DNA from: Thermococcus sp. 4557
GTDB taxonomy: Archaea > Methanobacteriota_B > Thermococci > Thermococcales > Thermococcaceae
Length of the DNA: 64,000 bases
Assembly: GCF_000221185.1 (NCBI RefSeq)
Contig: NC_015865.1
Span: forward strand, 434,001-498,000
Reading direction: 5' to 3'
Part shown: piece after piece, positions 59,348-64,000 of the stretch
Numbering within the stretch: the stretch's first letter is position 1
How the letters are laid out: every line of letters begins with the position of its first letter
The notes under the pieces: generated by a model
What the model was told of the DNA's origin: nothing
What the model saw: the letters and a program-made list of their open reading frames with translations, nothing else
The model's database searches: none
Position numbers and translations under genes: made by a program

Positions 59348-60682
59348 TCACATGCCCCCACTCACTGCCAGCTCGATTATCTTCCTTATCTCGACGAGGA
59401 ACTCCATCGGTATGTCCTTGAGCATCGGTTCGAGGAAGCCCTTGACGATTAGCTGGGTCGCCTTCTCCTCGCTCAGACCGCGCGACATCAGGTAGAACAG
59501 CTCCTCCTCGCGTATCTTTCCTATGGCGGCCTCATGGCTGAGCTCGGCATCGTCGACCTTGCTGACGAGTCCGGGGTAGGTCTCCATCGTGGCACTGTCG
59601 CTCATCAGCAGTGCATCGCAGCTTATGTGTCCCTTCGTCTTCGGCGCCTCCGCCCGTATGATACCGCGGGTTATGACGGTGCTCTCGTCCATTATGACTG
59701 ATTTGCTGGCGTTTATTCCAGCGGCGCCCCTGCCCCGAAGGTACATCTCGCCGCCGAGGTCAACGTACCAGTCTTTCTGGCCAAGGATTATGCCGTTCAG
59801 CTCGACGTAGCCGTTCTCGTCCACCCAGTACTTGGGGTTGGCCACGTTGCTCTTACCCGTTCCCAGACCAACGGTGGTGTTGATGAAGCGGGCCCCCTTT
59901 CCGATTCTCGCCCGGGTCATCGGCCTTGTGTGAACGTACTCCGGCCAGTTCTGGAGGACGGTGAGCTGGGCCCTAGCGCCGTCGTGGATGTAGGCCTCGG
60001 TCATGTCGAGGTGGAGGGAGTGTTTGAGCAAAACCGGCGCGGTGCAACCCTCGATGAGGTGGAACTCCGTGTTCTTCTCGGCGATTATGATTATGTGCGG
60101 CGCCTGGGCCAGCGCGCTCTCCTGGATGAGGAAGAACAGGTGCAGCGGGAACGGAACTTTGAGACCCTCCTTGACGTAGAGGAAGATTCCACCGTTCCAC
60201 ACCGCGGTGTGGTAGGCGGTCATTTTGCTCTCGTCCGCCCGGAACATCTGGAGGAAGTGCTTCTTAACGACGTCCGGGTACCTCTTGACCGCCTCTTCCA
60301 TGGGCAGGACTATGAGGCCCTTCTTCTCCCATTCCTTGAGGAACTCGTTGTAGATGACCCCGGTGTCTGTCTGAACCGCCAGGCCGGCTATGTACTTCTG
60401 CTCGACCTCGCTTATGCCGAGCCTGTCGAGGAGCGCCTTCATCTCCGGGGGCAGGTCGTCGAGGCTCTCGATGTTCTCGGGAACGCCTGCTATCTCGGGC
60501 TTGGCGATGAACTTAAGCAGCTCCTCCTCGCTTATGACCGGGTCGTTGTGGGGTGCCCTCTCAAAGGCCTCCAGGGCCTTGTACCTTATCCTCGTCATCC
60601 ACTCTGGTTCCCTGTTCCTCTCCGCCAGGTTCTCTATCTCCTGGGCGATTATCTCCTTGGCCTCCTGAACGGTTATCGTCAT
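59348..60682 (-). CDS. sufB: SufB/SufD family Fe-S assembly protein
   Basis: 444 residues, starting at an ATG that overlaps the sufC stop. The C-terminal beta-helix has the Suf signature ETKGHISCDALLMSDSATMETYPGL (split as AEAPKTKGHISCDALL and SDSATMETYPGL) and DAELSHEAAIGKI. It forms the SufBC(D) scaffold on which clusters are built. Whether it is SufB or SufD is not decided by eye; a single archaeal copy may do both. Confidence 0.88.
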   Translation of the reverse strand: MTITVQEAKEIIAQEIENLAERNREPEWMTRIRYKALEAFERAPHNDPVISEEELLKFIAKPEIAGVPENIESLDDLPPEMKALLDRLGISEVEQKYIAGLAVQTDTGVIYNEFLKEWEKKGLIVLPMEEAVKRYPDVVKKHFLQMFRADESKMTAYHTAVWNGGIFLYVKEGLKVPFPLHLFFLIQESALAQAPHIIIIAEKNTEFHLIEGCTAPVLLKHSLHLDMTEAYIHDGARAQLTVLQNWPEYVHTRPMTRARIGKGARFINTTVGLGTGKSNVANPKYWVDENGYVELNGIILGQKDWYVDLGGEMYLRGRGAAGINASKSVIMDESTVITRGIIRAEAPKTKGHISCDALLMSDSATMETYPGLVSKVDDAELSHEAAIGKIREEELFYLMSRGLSEEKATQLIVKGFLEPMLKDIPMEFLVEIRKIIELAVSGGM

Positions 60683-61419
60683 TCTCCCACCTCCTCGAAT
60701 ATCCTGCCGAAGCCCTCGCTCTCTATCCTGTCAACGAGCTCTCCAGAACCGGTCTTCACAATCCTGCCGTCCTTCATCACGTGAACCCTGAGCTTCTCCC
60801 TATCTAGGTGTCCGAGTATCCTGCCGTAGTGGGTGATGAGAAGTATGGCCGTTCCCTTCTGGTGGAGCTCCTCTATCTTCCGGCTTATGACGCTCAGGGA
60901 GTCAACGTCGACGCCGCTGTCGGGCTCGTCGAGGATGAGAAGCTTCGGCTCTATGAGGAGCGCCTGGAGGAGCTCAAGCCGCTTTCTCTCGCCGCCTGAG
61001 AAGCCAACGTTAACGTAGCGGTGGAGATCCTCCTCCCTGAACCACAGCTCCTCCGCCTTTTTGACTATCCTGTCGTAGGCCTCCACGGGATCAACGCCCT
61101 TCGTCTCAACCAGAACCTGCTGAAGGAACTCGATGATCCTAACGCCCTCGACCTCGTGGGGGTGCTGGAAGGCCAGCATTATTCCCCTCTTGGCCCTCTC
61201 GTCGGGCCCAAGGCTGGTTATATCCTCCCCGTCGAAGAGTATCCTTCCGCCCTCCACGGAGTACCTTGGATGACCCGCTATTGTGAGGGCCAGCGTTGAT
61301 TTCCCTGAGCCGTTCGGTCCCATGACGACGTGAAACTCACCTGGATTCACCTCAAGGGTGAGGCCTTTGAGTATGGCCCTGCCCTCTACCGAGACGTGAA
61401 GGTTCTCAACTTTGAGCAT
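60679..61419 (-). CDS. sufC: SufC Fe-S assembly ATPase
   Basis: 246 residues from the ATG at 61419 (GGAGGTGA). ABC ATPase: Walker A GPNGSGKST (near 35-43), signature SGGERKR and Walker B LLILDEPDSGVD. The DEPDSGVD form is typical of SufC. It drives cluster assembly with SufB. A TATA box (GCTTAAAAAACG on minus, 61450-61461) lies before it. Confidence 0.93.
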   Translation of the reverse strand: MLKVENLHVSVEGRAILKGLTLEVNPGEFHVVMGPNGSGKSTLALTIAGHPRYSVEGGRILFDGEDITSLGPDERAKRGIMLAFQHPHEVEGVRIIEFLQQVLVETKGVDPVEAYDRIVKKAEELWFREEDLHRYVNVGFSGGERKRLELLQALLIEPKLLILDEPDSGVDVDSLSVISRKIEELHQKGTAILLITHYGRILGHLDREKLRVHVMKDGRIVKTGSGELVDRIESEGFGRIFEEVGE

Positions 61420-61546
61420 TAGCTCACCTCCGTGGGTAACGTGGATGGGACGTTTTTTAAGCATTTCTGGACATGAATGGGAACCACGAACCGAAATGTG
61501 GCGACCAGGAGAAGCCGCAAACGACGGAAGAAAAGGGAAGGAAAGT

Positions 61547-63451
61547 TCAAAGGGAAAGCGGAAGGGCTTCCCTTATGCGCCTGAGAAGCTCATCCTTCCT
61601 CTCGTTGTCCACGAGGGCGATCTCGAGGACCTGGTCGATGGTCTCGACCGGGAATATCTGTATCTTATCCGCCTTGTCCTTGCTGAGGAAGACGTCCTTC
61701 TCGTTGGCCTTGGGGATTATGACGGTCTTTATGCCGGCCTCGATTGCGGCCTCTATCTTCGGCGTGGCACCCCCTATCGGGAGCACCTCACCGAGGACGC
61801 TGAGCGAGCCCGTCATGGCAACGTCCTGCCTTATCGGTATCTCCTCCAGCGCGGATATAACCGCGGTGGCCACGCTTATGCTCGCCGAGTCGCCCTCGAC
61901 ACCCTCGTAGGTCTGGAGGAACTGGACGTGTATATCGTAGCGGCTTATGTCCTCACCCTTGTAGCGCTTGATTATCGCCGAGACGTTCTGCACGGCTTCC
62001 TTTGCTATCTCACCCAGCTTTCCTGTGACGATAATCTTGCCCTCCTCCTTGCTGGCGGCGGGGGGGACGACCGCCTCTATCGGCAGGACTATACCGCTCT
62101 GCTCGCCTATGACGGCGAGACCGTTCACGCGGCCGATTCCCTTGCCCTCCGCCTTGATGACCTGGTACTCCTTCTTCCTCTCGATGTACCAGTCTGCGAG
62201 CTGCTTCTCGAGCGGCTTTGCCATCCTGACGGCCTCTATCACGTCCTCCCTCTCGACGTGCTTTTTGCCTTTCTTTATGGCTATGTCGCCCGCGGCCCTA
62301 ACGATACCGCCGAGGTCGCGGAGGCGGAGGGTGAGGTGTCCCTTTCTGCCGGCCCGCTTCTGGGCCTCCCTGACTATCTCCTCAACGGCCTCCCTGGTGA
62401 AGTGGGGTATCTTTCCGTCGCGGATTACCTCCTGTGCGACGAACTGGACGAGCTTCTTCCTGTTCTCCAGGGTGTCCGGCATCGTCGTGCGCATGTAAAC
62501 CTCGTAGCCGTAGCCCCTTATACGGGAGCGCAATGCCGGGTGCATCTTGTCAACGGTGTCGAGGTTTCCGGCCGCAACGAGGACGAAGTCGCACGGGACC
62601 GGCTCGGTCCTGACCATCGCACCGCTCGACATCTCGCTTTGGCCGGTTATCGGGAACCTCTTCTCCTGCATCGCGGTGAGGAGGCTCTGCTGCATCTTGA
62701 GGCTCAGGGTCGCCACCTCGTCTATGAACAGGACTCCCTTATGGGCACGGTGTATCATTCCCGGCTCCACCCTCTCGTGGGCGGGCGTTCCGAGGCCGCC
62801 GGACTGGAACGGGTCGTGCCTGACGTCGCCGAGGAGCGCGCCCGCGTGCGCGCCTGTGGCGTCGATGAACGGTGCCTTGTTCCTGCCGCAGTTGTCCACG
62901 AGAAGCTTCGGGACGAGAACGGAGCCCTTGAGGCGCATGTTTGAGAGCGCCATTATGGTGAGGATAACGACGAAGAGACCCATCAGGAGCGTCGTCGAGT
63001 TGAAGTCTATGAAAAGGGCGAGCATGACGGTGAACATAACGAACAGAAGGATGTACGATTTTATATTCTCCTGGCCCTTGGCCTTCTCCCGGTACTTCTC
63101 GACTATCCGTCTTCCCTGGCAGGCGGGAACGGTCTTTATCTTGGGCATGTTCTCGTCTTCCGGGTTCGGGAAGACCAGTATGTCTTCGAGGTTCTCCGTC
63201 GGGAGAAGCTCCGCCATGGCCTGACCGAGCATGGACTTGCCGGTTCCAGGTTCTCCGATTAAAAGAACGTGCCTCTTCTGGTTTGCCGCGGTTCTGATGA
63301 CCTCAACGGCATGCTCCTGGCCGATGACCTGGTCTATTAGCTTCTCCGGAACCTTGATCTCCTCTGTGGTGCTGAAATCCACGCCCAGCTCCAGGCTCTC
63401 GCCGTACTCCCTGGGGGCCAGGGCCTCTTCAATCTTTTCTTTGTCCCCCAT
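61547..63451 (-). CDS. lon: membrane-bound ATP-dependent Lon protease (archaeal LonB)
   Basis: 634 residues from the ATG at 63451. AAA+ part: GEPGTGKS (near 53-60) and LFIDEVATL. Two membrane helices ([18 protein letters not shown] and [15 protein letters not shown]) are inserted between the Walker motifs, as in archaeal Lon. The protease dyad is serine in EGDSASIS and a lysine in [10 protein letters not shown]. The much longer reading from 63988 overlaps the next gene on the other strand and lacks support. Confidence 0.95.
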   Translation of the reverse strand: MGDKEKIEEALAPREYGESLELGVDFSTTEEIKVPEKLIDQVIGQEHAVEVIRTAANQKRHVLLIGEPGTGKSMLGQAMAELLPTENLEDILVFPNPEDENMPKIKTVPACQGRRIVEKYREKAKGQENIKSYILLFVMFTVMLALFIDFNSTTLLMGLFVVILTIMALSNMRLKGSVLVPKLLVDNCGRNKAPFIDATGAHAGALLGDVRHDPFQSGGLGTPAHERVEPGMIHRAHKGVLFIDEVATLSLKMQQSLLTAMQEKRFPITGQSEMSSGAMVRTEPVPCDFVLVAAGNLDTVDKMHPALRSRIRGYGYEVYMRTTMPDTLENRKKLVQFVAQEVIRDGKIPHFTREAVEEIVREAQKRAGRKGHLTLRLRDLGGIVRAAGDIAIKKGKKHVEREDVIEAVRMAKPLEKQLADWYIERKKEYQVIKAEGKGIGRVNGLAVIGEQSGIVLPIEAVVPPAASKEEGKIIVTGKLGEIAKEAVQNVSAIIKRYKGEDISRYDIHVQFLQTYEGVEGDSASISVATAVISALEEIPIRQDVAMTGSLSVLGEVLPIGGATPKIEAAIEAGIKTVIIPKANEKDVFLSKDKADKIQIFPVETIDQVLEIALVDNERKDELLRRIREALPLSL

Positions 63452-63495
63452 TTTTCTTCCCTCTTTCGTTCTCTCAACTCTGAATGCTCGGGGCG

Positions 63496-63505
63496 ATTTA
63501 TAACT
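63496..63505 (-). promoter_or_regulatory. TATA box of the lon gene
   Basis: GTTATAAATC on minus, predicted start near 63475. The plus-strand GCTAAAAT at 63528-63535 serves the gene at 63569. Confidence 0.5.
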
Positions 63506-63568
63506 TTTTTGAGGCACCTGAGAAAAAGCTAAAATAGTGCATAGAATCCATAATGAATGGTGAAAGCG

Positions 63569-64000
63569 ATGAGGGTAGAGGATCAGATAGTGTTTACGGC
63601 GCATCACGGGAACTGGAAGGTGGCGGACAGGCTCCTCGATATGAACGATGAGAAGGTGGCTCACTTCATAGCGAGCATCGCCAACACGGTCAACGCGAAG
63701 ATACCGGAGTACCTCACGGAGGTCATGAACGTCGCGGGAATAGCGAGCCTCGCCGAGGAGCTGGCACAGAAGAACCTGAGCGATGCCGTTGTGGCGCTCA
63801 AGTCGCCCGGAACCGCGAGGAAGCTGGGTCAGCTCGTCTTCGAGGACGACAAGAAGCTCAGGAAGCACCTCGTTGACGTCGCCAAGGCACTCCTCGTCAG
63901 GGAGGTTCTCTCCAAGAAAGTCCCCGTGGACTACCCCGAAGAGCAGCTGAGCGAGGTCAGGATAGTCTTCCCGTACAACGAGGACCACGTCAACTTCACG
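63569..64000 (+). CDS. DUF2666-like protein, N-terminal part
   Basis: 144 residues are visible, then the window ends in frame. The start is the ATG at 63569, with GGTGA upstream. It begins [20 protein letters not shown] and continues with [17 protein letters not shown] and other helices. I recall DUF2666 for such archaeal proteins but cannot confirm it. No function is known. Confidence 0.6.
   Translation, partial: MRVEDQIVFTAHHGNWKVADRLLDMNDEKVAHFIASIANTVNAKIPEYLTEVMNVAGIASLAEELAQKNLSDAVVALKSPGTARKLGQLVFEDDKKLRKHLVDVAKALLVREVLSKKVPVDYPEEQLSEVRIVFPYNEDHVNFT

Noticed and set aside
63452-63988. N-terminal extension of lon
   Set aside because: It would cover the divergent gene at 63569 and both promoters; the Lon family starts near 63451.
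1-64000. CRISPR arrays, tRNA or rRNA genes, insertion sequences
   Set aside because: I saw no regularly spaced repeats, cloverleaf patterns, rRNA blocks or transposase genes in the window.

Overview
This window comes from a hyperthermophilic euryarchaeon of the order Thermococcales, most likely a Thermococcus with GC-rich coding DNA. The support is gene content: a sulfhydrogenase I operon, an Mbh/Mfh-type hydrogenase-antiporter operon, archaeal Lon, archaeal MAT, CTP-dependent RibK, several PIN toxin loci, archaeal BRE/TATA promoters and GGAGGTG/GGTGAT ribosome binding sites. All family assignments were made by reading the sequence; no database search was run.

Layout. 1-2275: end of a 2-oxoacid:ferredoxin oxidoreductase operon (alpha partial, beta, gamma) and a DUF192 protein. 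2285-16085: PIN/antitoxin pairs, a 6-pyruvoyl-tetrahydropterin synthase homologue, MetRS, an archaeal ATPase, secreted and membrane proteins, two TauE/SafE permeases, a 2-hydroxyacid dehydrogenase and ProRS. 16177-28061: carbamoyltransferase, aminotransferase, a kinase/HtpX/phosphoesterase operon, MAT, translin, endonuclease V-RibK-membrane protein, PRC-barrel protein and a TrkA-N/DHH fusion. 28176-34029: a large helical protein, an EamA exporter, an XRE-CBS regulator and an unusual lipoprotein made of two fused periplasmic-binding domains.

Three non-coding RNAs lie between genes: a two-hairpin H/ACA-like RNA near 23743-23885, a C/D box RNA at 29915-29974 on the minus strand, and a second H/ACA RNA at 31005-31132 with recognisable kink-turns. 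Each has a TATA box at a suitable distance.

34134-59312 is an energy-metabolism region: FrhBGA-type hydrogenase, iron alcohol dehydrogenase, a 19-gene, mostly overlapping minus-strand operon (molybdopterin/tungstopterin subunit, [NiFe] hydrogenase, proton/sodium transporter modules, ending in a GltD-like flavoprotein and a polyferredoxin), and, divergently, sulfhydrogenase I hydBGDA with its maturation protease. The operon resembles formate hydrogenlyase (fdh-mfh-mnh) clusters of other Thermococcus, but its catalytic subunit has Ser-Gln where formate dehydrogenases have Cys/Sec-His, and no formate channel is visible here. Promoters of these four redox units carry motifs like the SurR redox-regulator site, including one exact extended match before the alcohol dehydrogenase. 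59348-64000 holds SufB/SufC, archaeal Lon and the start of a DUF2666-like gene.
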